A DNA stretch of 64,000 nt from Apostichopus japonicus (Eukaryota > Echinodermata > Holothuroidea > Aspidochirotida > Stichopodidae), in the NCBI RefSeq assembly GCF_037975245.1, contig NC_092577.1:23276398-23340397 (forward strand). The letters run 5' to 3'. Below, piece after piece: positions 32,586 to 44,859 of the stretch. The position numbers were made by a program, and so were the translations under genes. Position 1 is the stretch's first letter, and each line of letters opens with the position of its first letter. A model generated the notes under the pieces. The model had not been told where the DNA came from. It did no database searches and worked only from the letters and a program-made list of their open reading frames with translations.

Positions 32586-33915
32586 AGGGGCGTATCCAGG
32601 ATTTTCTAACCGGGGGGGGGGCGAATTACTATCTAAGCGGAGCGCCACCATCGGTTGGCGCGTAGCGTAAAAGAAAATTTCTGGTTTTGATATCCCCCAG
32701 ATCACCGGAAATGGCACTTCTCGGGCTTCAAAATGACCAACCAGATGTACACTTTTTGCCTGAGAACCAAGTATTTCCCAATAATTTTTTCCCCATCCAT
32801 AACCTTTTTGAAGATTTTCACCAGTCACACATCATGTTCGACCTCATCGCATGTCCTGTGGATCATTGCTTTTGTAGGTAATACGTAACGGCCCACAATA
32901 CCCGACAGCCCCACTTTTGAAGTTTTCAAGCCCATTATTTGTTCAGAATTTGAAAATTCATATTTCTCGTGAATAAACTCACTTCAAAACATACCCTTAA
33001 TGTTACACAAAATTTCAACCAATATAGAAAAACCTCCTTCAACCCCTAACAGAGCGGTCAAAATTGCACGAGTAGAGGGAAGTGTGATGAAGAATGTTGG
33101 TCAGGAAATTTTCGATAATTCAGATACAGTTCATTTATTGGTGTACAAATATTAAAACTTCTATTGTAAAACTTTGTTGAAGGAAATGAAAAAATAGCAG
33201 ATATTTCCGAAACCGAACACTACACACATAGGCGTAGGAGGCGGGGGCGGGGGCTGCAGAGTGCCGCCCCTAATTCGCCATTACTAATGTCAAAGAGAGT
33301 TATGACATAATTGGACCTCCATGCTTTTTCTCCATCTGCATATAAGACATTTCGTTGTTTACATTAGCATCCCGCGGTATACTGCGCAACTTTCACGGAC
33401 TGTACGGTACAAGATGGCATGCGATGTAATAACCGATGCTTGCTTATATGATATTGACATTTAGATATAGAACGCGTGCGGAGCGCGCGAAAACTTTGGT
33501 TATATCTTTCGGGAAAGTCGGCCAGTTTTGAGGCTGTTCATCCTGGCACGCCATTTTCATGCTCACTGGTATATGATGTGATAACTGCTGTTTGCTTGAA
33601 ATGGAAATGGAAACGTCAAAAATGGAGTTGTCGGTGTAAGGGGTAGGGTGAGGCACACGCCCCTTCCGAAATCATTGATCCGTCACTGGCTACCCTGTGT
33701 ATATAATAGGGATCAGCGCTGTAATGATGTCACTGTTCCTTTTTCTCTTCCCGGTGTCTTGGCGTTTTTCTTTTACTCACTCCCTTTCTCTTCTCCTCTC
33801 CTCTCCTCTTTTCTTTTCATTTCTCCTCTTTTTTCCCTTTTTCTTCTCTTTTTTTTCTCTCCTCTTTTTCTTACCCGGAGGGCGCGCGCCCCCAACGCCC
33901 CTCTGGATACGCGCC
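32586..33915. mobile_element. hAT-like non-autonomous element (1.33 kb)
   Basis: Ends are inverted: AGGGGCGTATCCAGGATTTT at the left, and AGGCGCGTATCCAGAGGGGC as reverse complement of the right. Flanked by 8-bp duplications TTCGTATC (32,578-32,585) and TTCATATC (33,916-33,923), one mismatch. An 8-bp duplication and CAGGGG-type ends fit hAT. No transposase. A second pair of gcgtagg/ccgtcac-type repeats near 33,230-33,690 may be a nested element. Ends in a CT-rich tract (33,730-33,870). Confidence 0.75.
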
Positions 33916-34020
33916 TTCATATCATAGGCAGTCTAGTGATTATTTTAACAAGTTAAAACGGTTCATAACAATCAGGAAATAATGAAAGAAAATAAACTGT
34001 GGATTTAAAAAAACAAAAAT

Positions 34021-36031
34021 TTGCGAAATACATACATGGTTAACTTCAAAAATTCATTTTAGACATATTTATATATATGTAAATATGGTTACACATATAT
34101 ATTCCCTGTAAACTATATTTATTCATTTAAAGTATATATTTATATATTTTCCATGCGTACAGAAATGATTTTCTTAATAGGCCTAACTAATATGTATTCT
34201 GAAGCAAAATATATATTCTCTTACAGCAAATATTCTGTAAAAAAAATATGTATTCTCTAACACAAATTTTTTTTTTCTTTAGACCACTTTATATTTATCC
34301 TGTTAAAGACAAATATATATTATCTTACACAATAAATATTCTGTAAAGAAATATATTAATTCTCTAAGAGAAAATAAATAAATATTCTCTAAGAGAAAAT
34401 ATATATATTGTCTAAAAATATAAACATTTGAGTGAAAATGCGCCCTGCACCACTGCTGTAACAATTTACTTGCCTTGGACATTTTAATAGGCACTCGCGG
34501 TAGATCGCAGGAAATTTGAGCTGTGCAAGTGACTTTCCCACGTTCGTTTCCTTTGCAAGGCTCGACAAATTGATTACGTAACACACCGGCTAACGTTCCA
34601 AACAAATAACCTTGAAATGTGAAGAAGTGAGCAGTGGCCAAAATGGACGACAGGTTTACTACAGGGCGTATTTTCAAGTGTTGAAATTCTGGTAGAGGAT
34701 TTTTTTTTTCTCAAACAAATTATATAAATTCTGTTACAGAAATTATATATATTCTACAGAATAAATGATATTCTATGCAAAAATATATTTGTATTGTGTG
34801 TACGGAAAACATATATATTCTCTAACATTAGGGCTCTATTCTGTGCGAAAAATATATCCTGTACGAAAAATATATTCTGTACGAAAAATATATATGCTAA
34901 AGTACGGAGCTCTGTAAGTGCCAACTGAGATGTTGGTGTTTCAGTAACTTCAGTGAACAGCTTATGCATTATATTGGCCATAAATGTGCAAGTACAATGT
35001 AGGCTACTTCCTTGCTCAGAACCGAAATGCAGTAAAAAGTTAGTGGTTTTGCGACATCACATTGCACATGATATTACGACGATACAATTGACAGAAAAGC
35101 CAACTGTATCTAGCCGGCTTAACAGTCCCATTAACATATCGTATAACCAGGGAGCTGGTTAAAATAGCAGCTCCCTGGTGTAACATAGGTAACATACGTA
35201 TAGCAGCATTACTGCAATCATAGTGTCCAGATATAGCGTGTTAGTAGGATAGTTGGTAGTGTGATGTTAACGTTAGAGTACTCTAAACAGCATACTTATT
35301 ACTTACACTAGGCTAAGACTTAGCATATAATCCACTATATGCTCTTCTCTAACCACAGTCATTCATTTAATTTGTTGCATTTCTGCAAGGACTCAATACA
35401 TCAACGGAAAGAAAGTGGATGTGAAGAAAACAGCAATATAATGAATAAGCTGGTCACTGAAGTTACTGAACAATAAAACATCTCAGTTGGTACTTTCAGA
35501 GCACCGTACTTTGTTTAGCATATATATTTTTCTTACAGAATATATTTTTTTGCACAGAATAGAACTTTGTTGTTATAGAGAATATATATTATTTCCTACA
35601 AAAAATAAAAGAAATATTTTTGCACAGACAAAAAGTTTTTCTATAGAATATATCTATTTTCTGTCACAGAATTTATATATTTTGTTAGAGAAAAATATTT
35701 GTCGGTCACAGAATTGACATACTTTTTAAAAAGGATATATATATTTCTTTAGAGAATACATTTTTTTCTCTGAGAGAATAAATATATTCTTGGCAGAGAA
35801 AAAAATTGTGTTAGAGAATATATATTTTTGAAAGAATATTTACTGTAAGAGAATATATACTTTTGCACAAAATACATATTTGTTATTAAGAAAATACTCT
35901 CTGTACGCCTGGAGAATATATAAATATATACCTTAAGGGAATAAATATAATTTTCAGGGAATATATATGTGTAAACATATACATAAAAATGTGTAAAATG
36001 TATTTTTTGAAGTTAACCATGTATTTCGCAA
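34021..36031. mobile_element. Foldback element, about 2 kb, made of ATATATTCT repeats
   Basis: The left end TTGCGAAATACATACATGGT is repeated inverted at 36,021-36,031 and inward (ttgcgaaatacatggttaac). Similarity continues through long arms made of atatattctctaacag-like units up to about 34,970 and 35,440, where acttcagtgaacagctta faces its inverted partner, leaving a loop of about 470 bp. The left arm has an extra ~260-bp non-repeat insert (34,430-34,690). No coding capacity; the small ORFs inside are repeat translations. Confidence 0.75.
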
Positions 36032-36304
36032 GTACAGCATATTTGTCCGTAATATATCCCGCTTTCTATCGCCATACAACATACACAAAAACAGTTCGTG
36101 CTAACCGCTCAATGACTTGTACACTGATTTGAAATAATCTGTATCAGTGAACAACACTTGCCTCGATCTCTATCTCCACACAGCCACAGCGAACTACACA
36201 GACTTTTGTGAAGATCGATCATAGTTTCTGTTCTACTGTTATGTAGCGGGAGAAAAAACAGACTGAGCTACACTCTGGCCTGATCACAGTTCATGCACCA
36301 GGTC

Positions 36305-38040
36305 CAATGCGGGGGGGGGGGGGGGACTGCCCCGGAACTGAGACTGGGATCGTGTTGCTGTAGAGATATTCAATATTGAAATGAAATCCTTAATTCAAAT
36401 TTGAATATATTTCGAATTATGGACATATCTAATTCAAATTTGGATATCTCTTATTCAACTCATCATTTATTCAATTTTGGATATCTTTAACGTTTTTTAT
36501 ATAATTTTTGATATCTGGAAATGATTCGAGATATCTGTCATGAATTTGTGATATCCGAAACTGAATTATATATTTCTGTATTTATTGAACAAATGTTCAA
36601 ATGGCGTACCATAAAACGCACCGTATACTTCTATTGCAATATCAACACAACAAACTGAGGAAAAACCGTTAAGGTAACGTCGCTAACATTGAATGATATG
36701 CCCCAGCGTCAACATCGTTCGTACTTAAAGTTAACAACTTTTAACGCACAACGACGCGCCGATACCGTGTATGATATGTCTGGCTTGAAGTAATTTTGGA
36801 CCAATATGTTCTGTAGAAAAAATATAAGCACTATGCGGAGTTATCATCAGTACTACTTGTCAAACACACATGCATGCCTGTAGTCTTATTTGTGTTAGGT
36901 TAGCCTTTCTGTGCAAGTATTCATATGTGGTTTACAGGAATACATTTGGAAAAGGTCACTTTCACTTGTTTGTAAACAGTAGCGGCGCCACGGTGTGGGA
37001 ATTGGGGCAGGGGCATGGCGATCTGCCCCACATCGATGCTGCCCCCAGCTCCCAACTACGTTGCTGATCCTATATAAGGAACGGTCGACCTGACCATCCC
37101 CCCCCCCACCCCAAAAAAAGCTGCATGCTTGTAAGATAAATTATGGTATAGTTTTTTTCAACCAGCTTGTGATCATAAAATTAAAATTACTTGCTATAAA
37201 GAATATCATTATAAGCCCCCTTCCCCTCCCCCATACACAAACACATACACATTTCTGTTGCCACTAGTCCATTACAATATAGTCCTAGCTACGGCACTCA
37301 ATCCTCAACATTGACAATATATTTGCAGCCTCTTAATGTGGCAAAATGCATCAAACTTCCATGATAATTTTGAAAAACAGTAAAATGCTTGTGTCTTGAT
37401 AGGGTTATTTTAATTTTGTTTGAATTGTCTAAAATTAATCAGACATGGAAAAGAATTAACACAAATTTACTCTGTGCATTGTGATCAACTCCTAGCTGAC
37501 TCATGTTACTATATAAAGGAAAATACCTAGTCTCCAACTAAAGAGGAAACAAAAACAACACATTTTAGCAACAAAATGGAATAGAGGGCGTACTTTTTGC
37601 GAAATGAAAAACACACATATCTCTTGATCTAAAGGTGTTACGAAATCCTCCTTTACATATGTGATTGTCATTAACACAATTGAAAAGATAGGTAAAATTG
37701 AAGGTCATATGTATCAATTCGAGAAAAATATCATGTATACATTTTACAACCAAAAATGTTTAGGCCTATTCGCCGACTCTATGCATATACTATTGATTTA
37801 TTGATTAATATTTTCGGAAATAAGATTGGACACTGATATGGAGAAGTTTTACACAAAATCTATCACATTTAGGGTTCAGGATCTCGCCACCACCCAGTGA
37901 TGTATTGAATTCGTATAGAATATGCCCGCACGTCATTGGGGTTTAAACTTTGTAATTTTTGTGAAATAATATGTGATACGGAAAAAAACATGTACTTCGG
38001 ATTCTTCATCCATCATTACTGGGGGTCAGCCCGAACTCAT
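36305..38040. other. Repeat-rich stretch without genes
   Basis: Starts with a 17-base G run (about 36,309), then 36,370-36,570 rich in aattcaaatttgaatat / gatatctg units akin to those at 38.9 kb, then G/C-rich blocks (36,985-37,060) and AT-rich DNA. No gene recognised. Confidence 0.5.
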
Positions 38041-38045
38041 AAGAA

Positions 38046-38545
38046 CGAATTCATAAGAACCATTATTCATAAGGGTCATTGTTCATAAGGTTCGATATGC
38101 ATAACGTGCATTATTTCGAGAAAAAAAAAGGTTCGTTATCCATAATCGGAAAAAAAGGTTCGTTATTCATAAAAAGGGGTCATTGTTCATAGTGTCCGTT
38201 ATTCATAATCGGGAAAAAGGTGCGATATTCATAATAGCCAAAAAGGTCTGTTATTCATCTGAAAAAAAGGTTCGATATTCATAATAACCAAAAAAGGTCC
38301 GTTATTCATAATCTGAAAAAAAGGTTCCATATTCAAAATAGGGAAAAAGGTCCGTTTTTCATAATCGGAAAAAAGGTTCGATATTCATAATAGGAAAAAA
38401 GGTCCGTTATTCATAGTCGGAAAAAAGGGTTCGTTATTCATAATAGCAAAAAAGGTTCGTTTTACATCATTGAATAAAAGGTTCGATGTTCTTAATAGCA
38501 AAAAAAGTCCCTTTTTCATAATCGGAAAAAGATCCAGTATTCATA
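38046..38545 (+). repeat. Minisatellite of ttcataat...aaaaaggtccg units
   Basis: About 20 imperfect units of 20-28 bp built on GGTTCGTTATTCATAATCGG and an A-run. Units vary in A-run length and in gttcga/gtccgt. Confidence 0.85.
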
Positions 38546-38913
38546 TAGTAATAATATAGCACAACAAAAAAGCAGGGCGGAGCGACCCTCCCCCTCCTCA
38601 CTTGCCCCCAAAAAGGTAATGAAAAAATTCTCCTGTGCATGGGAAAATATCTTGATCCGTCAATTACGGGTCCTTAGATGCAATCTGGTGCTATATTTAG
38701 CAACTTGAAGTAATTTTCGGGCTTAATCTGTCCGATATAGATGTTTTTAATATCTGAGGGGGAGGGGCACCTGGAAGGGGAACGATTTTTTTCAGGCTCA
38801 GCCCACCCCTTGGCGACGCCACTGATGGGTACGTCAATGGTACTTAATGATAACGGGTTTCTTACTATCATAACTGAGAAGTTCAATATGGTATTGCAGG
38901 ACACTGCGAGTTT

Positions 38914-39388
38914 CGCCCTATGGAAAAGCCGTTTTAACATTTAATAAGGAATTTCAGATATCTTGAAATAATTTCAGATATCTCCAATTTATTTCAGATA
39001 TCTGAAATTGAATTCAAGATATCTCGAATTCATTTTCAGATATCTCGATTTCAATTTCAGATATCTCGAATTGAATTTCAAATATCTGAAATAGAATTTC
39101 AGATATCTGAAATTTAATTCGAGATAACTCGAATTCAATTTCAGATATCTGAAATAAAATTTCAGATATCTCGAATTAATTTTCAGACATCTCGAATTCA
39201 ATTTCAGATATCTCGAATTTAATTTCAGATATCTGAAGTAAAATTTCAGATATCTCGAATTCAATTTCAGATATCTCGCATTTAATTTTAGATATCTGAA
39301 ATATAATTTTAGATATCTAAAATAAGAAACAATTTAAGATATCTCAAATTCCCGATTAAATGTTAAAATGGCTTTCCATACGCCCGTG
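38914..39388. mobile_element. Small TIR element filled with GATATCTGAAATT repeats
   Basis: The left end ccctatggaaaagccgtttt and right end (reverse complement cgtatggaaagccatttt) form ~30-bp inverted repeats that both continue into aacatttaat. Between them are ~18 units of 20-21 bp based on tttcagatatctcgaatt, each with the GATATC palindrome. The minus-strand 91-codon frame (RYLK repeats) is a by-product. Confidence 0.7.
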
Positions 39389-39394
39389 TATTAT

Positions 39395-40117
39395 TCGACG
39401 TGTCGTGTGTATATAGGTACACTCACTTTAAAATTGCAAGGGACAACCTAAATACTACAATCCTGTTGAATACTGAAAATATCCTAGTGGAATGTATGAT
39501 ATAGTGAGTTATGATGTAAAATGTGCTGTACTCAAGTAGTAATGACGATGGTCCAGGACACTTTCTTTGTTATGCAAATGAGGCTATTGTTTTGAGGGAT
39601 TATATTTTTATTAATATTTTTGGAAAAAAAAGATGGCCGCCTCCAGGTAAACACGCGCACGGGAATGCACTCCCTAATCGTCTGATTTCTAGCAGAACAA
39701 CCTCCATTTGGTCGATCCAAAGTAGACCCGACTATGAATAAGCATGAGGTTAACAATACCGTCATATTCATAACACTTTTACCCACGTTGCTACGCTGTA
39801 TTCGGTGCAGTCAATAGCCATCGGCAAACAAAATGGCCGCCTCCATATAGACTAAACATTCGATACCTGCTCAGAAGTTGATTGAAGTTTCTCTGTGATT
39901 ATTCAACAAAGTGATCCCTTTGTTTTGGGACAAATTTGGACTGCGGTGAAACGTAATATCACTGTTTGGTTCCTCCGAAAGTTGGTGCTACGAAAAAGAT
40001 TTCCTAAGGAGGTTTTTCTACCGTCGAACAGTAAGTGTTTCTGTACTTTACTACTGGCCTATATCGTGCATCCATTACCTGCACAATTTAAGGTTCAGAT
40101 GCTAGTCCGAATGTAAG
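39395..40117 (+). other. Probable 5' UTR of the L1-like LINE
   Basis: Two aagatggccgcctcca/aaatggccgcctcca copies (39,630 and 39,830), reminiscent of YY1-like motifs in L1 promoters (AAnATGGCGGC). No duplication marking the 5' end was found. Confidence 0.4.
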
Positions 40118-40855
40118 ATGGCAACAAGGCATGCAACGATAGATAAGAAGTTGGACACTATCATGGAAAAACTGGCCAATTTGGAAGGAATTCCGACCCA
40201 ACTGGCAGATATTCAGTCCGAATTTAAAACACTGAAATCTGCAATGGTGGAGATTAACGAGTCTGTTGAGTTCATGGAGAAAGAGGTGGTCGAATTGAAA
40301 GAAGTTATGAAATGCAAAGCTACGAGAGAGGAATTTGAAGGGTTAGGAAGTAAGCTAGCCAACATTGAGGAATCCACACAAAAGAGGCTGGATGATTTGG
40401 AGAACCGGTCGAGAAGGCAAAATTTAATCATCTTTGGAGTCTCTGAATCAAATAACGAATCGTGTGAGACAATCGTAAAAGATGATATTTTACACGGGTT
40501 GATGGGCTTCACAAATATCAACCTTGAACGGGTTCACCGTACACCTGGGGGACCGAGGAACCCATCACAGGAGAAACCGAGGCCGATCCACGTCCGTTTC
40601 CGTGACCTTAGTGACAGGGATAAATTACTCCAAGCAGCTCCAGGCAAACTGAAGGACAAGCCATATCGGGGGGCAAAGATTTTTATCAGCGATGATATTT
40701 GTCCAGCAATTCGAAATGCTAGGACAGCTCTTCGGGCGAAACTACCAGAAGTTAGGCAAGGGGCCGGAGTCAGATACGCCTATGTTCCGCGATCCGTACA
40801 AGCCTGTATAGTCATGGTGAAGACCGATGGGAGTAGACATAAAATATATAAATGA
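40118..40855 (+). CDS. L1-type ORF1p (coiled coil, RRM, C-terminal domain)
   Basis: 245 aa, intact, from ATG at 40,118. Residues ~5-90 form heptads typical of a trimerising coiled coil (LDTIMEKLANLEGI, LKEVMKCKA), then LENRSRRQNLIIFGV (start of the RRM, about residue 95), a basic GPRNPSQEKPRPIHVRFRD segment, and a C-terminal domain with AKIFISDDICPAIRNAR. Known L1 ORF1p binds element RNA as a trimer and acts as a nucleic acid chaperone. Shorter than human ORF1p (338 aa). Confidence 0.85.
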   Translation: MATRHATIDKKLDTIMEKLANLEGIPTQLADIQSEFKTLKSAMVEINESVEFMEKEVVELKEVMKCKATREEFEGLGSKLANIEESTQKRLDDLENRSRRQNLIIFGVSESNNESCETIVKDDILHGLMGFTNINLERVHRTPGGPRNPSQEKPRPIHVRFRDLSDRDKLLQAAPGKLKDKPYRGAKIFISDDICPAIRNARTALRAKLPEVRQGAGVRYAYVPRSVQACIVMVKTDGSRHKIYK

Positions 40856-41115
40856 GAGTCATGGACCCAGACGGAAGTGTCCACATGTATCTGTTTTGAA
40901 TCATGGAGGATTCGATAGAAGTAACTGCTATAGTGGGATGTGTGTTCCTGGTTGGATGATCGTGCTATCTTTTTTCGTATGTGTTTCTTTGTTTTTCAGC
41001 ACCGTATCGGTGCTTTGTTCTGTGTTGTTCTTTGTTTTTTATGTTTGTATCTTTGTTATAAAAAATCTCTTGCATGATGTGTTGCTTCTTGAAGTGGTGA
41101 ATATGAAGTATTCTT

Positions 41116-44100
41116 ATGGCTAATAGTTTCAACATTTCGTCCCTCAATTGCCAGGGGCTTAATAGTAAAAATAAAAGACAGGATGTTTTGGACTACTTGA
41201 CACAGGTGAAAAGTGACATTTATTGTTTACAAGACGTTCATTGGGATGAACACTTGGTTGATAGTATTCTCTCAGAATGGGATGGAGATTGTTATATTTC
41301 ACCTGGGACGACTAATTCAAGGGGGGTCGCTGTTTGTATAAAGTCAACAGGAAATGTTACTGTTTGTAGACATCATTCTGATAATGAGGGTAATTATATT
41401 GCATTAATCATTGAGACTGCAGGACTTACATTCACTCTCGTGGTCCTTTATGGGCCTAATAACGATACTCCAATTTTTTATAACAACATTCAGGAGGTTA
41501 TTGAGGATTTTAATACCCCTCATATTATTATTGTTGGGGACTGGAATCTCGTTGTTCCTGAAGTTGATACTTATAATTATCTTCATATTAATAATCCCAA
41601 AGCTAGACAGGCAGTATTAAACATGCAGAGTGATTTAGAATTGTTTGATGTGTGGAGAGTTTTGCATCCTAATGAGAGAAGGTTTACTTGGCGTCAAAGA
41701 AATCCAGTCAAGCAAAGTCGATTAGATTTGTTCCTAATCTCTTCTGGTTTACTCAACATGGTGTTGAAGTCATATATCACAACAGGTTATAGAACTGATC
41801 ATTCTTTAATTACTACATCTTTTAACTTCAATGTAATTAGGATGGGTAGGGGCATTTGGAAGTTCAATAATTCTTTGCTTGATGATGAAGGTTACTTGAA
41901 GAAAGTCAATGATGTGATTGACTCAACGATTGATCAGTATGTATGCTTCCCATATATTCGCTCTAATTTAAATACAATTCCAAGAAAGGAAATTCAGTTT
42001 GTTATTGATGATCAGCTTCTCTTTGAAATGCTGCTGTTGAATATTAGGGGAGCATCAATTTCTTATTCCTCCTATAAGAAGAAGGTCCAAAACAGTAGAG
42101 AAAAATATCTTATTGAGGAAATTAATCGTATTGAGCCTTTTCATAATGAGAGTGAGGACACAAAGAATTATATCGATCAGTTGAATCGTGAGTTGGAGAA
42201 GTTACGTGAAAAAAGACTTCATGGGTGTATGGTAAGAGCTAGGGTTGATTGGCTGGAATATGGAGAGAAGCCTTCTTAGTTTTTTTCTCAATTTAGAGAA
42301 GAGAAATAAGGTCAGTAAAACTATTACTCACTTAAAAGATGCAGATGACCATGATATTTACGACCAGGATCAAATTCAAAAGGATGTGCTCCATTTTTAT
42401 CGCCAACTTTATAGATGTCATGATGCTTTTTTAAGAAATGAAGATCTCCATGAGAAGTTCTCAGATAAAATTGTGAAATTATCTACTGATCAGTCAAGTG
42501 ATCTGGAAGGGCATCTGACATATGGGGAAATTACAGGAGTTTTGAGGAATATGAAGAATAATAAGTCGCCAGGTTCTGATGGTTTCTCCGTTGAATTTTT
42601 CAAATGTTTTTGGGACGATATAGGTCCCTTGTTATTACGGTCACTGTCACTTTCTGTGACACAAAAGCATGGTGTAATTACCCTAATTCCGAAAGGTGGC
42701 AAACCACGTTATTACTTAAATAATTGGAGACCAATATCTCTGTTGAATGTTCCCTATAAAATTGCATCTTCATGTATTGCTAATCGTATGAAAAAAGTAT
42801 TGCCCAATATTATTTCTCCTGACCAGAGTGGCTTTCTTGGTGGTAGGTACATTGGTGACAGTATTCGCACAGTGTATGATATTATCCATTCCCTGGAGTT
42901 AGATAATACACCAGGTATTTTGTTTGGGGTTGATTTTGAAAAGGCCTTTGACAGTATATCAGTTACTTTCATTAGAAAAGTTCTTAATCTCTTTAACTTT
43001 GGGCCGTCTATTATTAGATGGTTTGATACTTTCTATAGTGATAATTACTCATCAGTGTTGGTAAATGGTTTTCTGTCAGAAAAATTTCCCATTGAGCGTG
43101 GTTGTAGGCAGGGTGACCCTCTGTCCCCTTATTTATTTATTCTTTCTGCTGAACTTTTGAATAGCCTCGTTAACAGTGATGATTCTATTCGTGGTATTGA
43201 TATTGGGGGACAGGTTTTCAAAACTGTTCAATACGCAGACGATACAACCTTTTTCATGCATGGTGACAGTACTTCGTTCAATAGGGTTATGGTACAACTT
43301 GACTATTTCAGAGATTTGTCTGGTCTCAAATTGAATTTGGACAAGTCCCTTTTAGTGGGACTGGGTAGTTTGAGAGGGCTTTCCATTCCACTTGATAAGA
43401 AGTATGCTATTCGTTGGAACACAGGTGAAGATTTCACTCTTTTAGGAATTGTTTTCAATACAGATTTGGGGGGCATGGTTAAAAAAAATTACGATAAAGC
43501 ATTGAATAAAGTTTCAAATGTGATAAAATTGTGGGAAAAGCGTTATCTTACAGCGCTTGGTCGTATTACAATTGTTAAGTCTCTCATGTTACCATGTTTC
43601 AACTATTATATCATGTCACTTCCGCTGCCTGACTTGGAGTATAGAAATAGGGTAAATTCTCTATTTTTCCGTTTCGTATGGAAAAATAAACCAGACCGTA
43701 TAAGCCGTAAAGAATTAAAGCTCAGTTATGCAGATGGAGGGTTGAATATGATAGATTTTTCTAAACGCTGTGAGGCACTCAAAATAAGCACTTTTGGTCG
43801 TCTTCTGAAGAGTGATCATTTCAGCTTCAGCTCTTGTTATTTACGTAAATATAACATTTGCACCGACATGTTTTTTACCAATGGGGATTTCTATATCAAA
43901 TTAGCTAGTTTGAGATCTGCTAACCCCTTTTGGAGAAATCTCTTCGAAATAACATATATATTTATTCGAGATGAGCTATCTACCATTAATAATGATGCGA
44001 CCATTTTAACTTTGCCTCTCTGGAATAATGGGCTGATCGGAATTGCTAACAGTCCAGTGTATTACAAGCGCTGGTATGACAAAGGTATCCGTTTTTTGGG

Positions 44101-44610
44101 CGATTTTGTCAGTTGATGGCAGGTTTTATAGTTTTGACAATTTGATCCGAAAGTATCTTGTTTCCACGAATTTTGTAGAATATTATGGTATTATTAACTC
44201 CATTAAAACTTTTTGGAATGGACCTGCTCTGGATGGGAATATGGGTATTGCTTTTCCAAACAATTGCTACTTTAACAAAATGCTTTACAATGGTATGTTC
44301 CGTTCGAAAGTTATTTACAACAAGTTACTACAGGAATCGAAGTTGATTCAGAAATCCTATACGAAATGGTGTGGTACCCTCGATATTACTGAGGAAGTGT
44401 TCTAGTGATGTTAATTTGAGGTGGTTTCAGTATAGGCTGCTTCAGAGGATTATCCCGTCCAATAAGTACTTGCATTTAATAAAAGCAATTACTCATGACA
44501 CTTGTACTTTTTGTCATACGTATGTTGAGACAATTGAACATTTCTTCTATTATTGCCCACTCTCAGTTGGACATTGCCAGAGAGCTGAATTTGATTATAA
44601 TTTTAGTTAA
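41116..44610 (+). pseudogene. L1-type ORF2 (endonuclease-reverse transcriptase), frameshifted
   Basis: Endonuclease: ISSLNCQGLNSK, YCLQDVH, VGDWNLV, SRLDLFLIS, TDHSLI. The usual catalytic Glu in LQETH is Asp (LQDVH). RT: LIPKGGKPRY, WRPISLLN, GVDFEKAFDSI, GCRQGDPLSPYLFIL, VQYADDTTFF with YADD at 43,232-43,243. C-terminus: CTFCHTYVETIEHFFYYC. Breaks: near 42,270 (after EYGEKPS, where KFFLNLEKRNK would follow), near 44,110 and near 44,400. Otherwise long frames (387 and 623 codons) show moderate age. Confidence 0.88.
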
Positions 44611-44859
44611 GAAATTCATTTTCAACTGCAAAGTACGGAAAGAAATTCCACTGCAGAATAAGTTACTATTGTTTCTGAGGGACTATTTTCTATTACAAAA
44701 AACATTTTGAGTAATATGAAAAGCAGTGTTTGGAGGAAATATTGGTACCCTTGGTATAATTTTTTACAACTTCAGAATGTATTAAGATAAATACTTTTTA
44801 GTTTTTTCTAGGAATTTTCACTAAGTCACCATTAGAGTGCTATATTATGTTAATTTATA

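Larger units (their letters stand above)
39400..44850 (+). mobile_element. L1-clade LINE (two ORFs), nested in the giant element
   Basis: Unlike the other LINEs here, its ORF1 is of the coiled-coil/RRM type. ORF1, a 260-bp gap, then ORF2 with endonuclease, RT and C-terminal motif. ORF2 has about three frame breaks. Borders are approximate: no target duplication or tail recognised. Confidence 0.75.

Noticed and set aside
33697-33956. Possible membrane protein (LLSSPLFFSFLLFF...)
   Set aside because: Translation of a CT-rich microsatellite inside the hAT-like element.
36305-36330. G-quadruplex candidate at the long G run (also near 31,751 and C runs near 45,072, 48,211 and 60,206)
   Set aside because: Single homopolymer runs; they often sit in MITE-like ends and their length is unreliable in assemblies.
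38989-39264. 91-codon minus-strand protein of RYLK repeats
   Set aside because: It is a translation of the GATATC tandem repeat.
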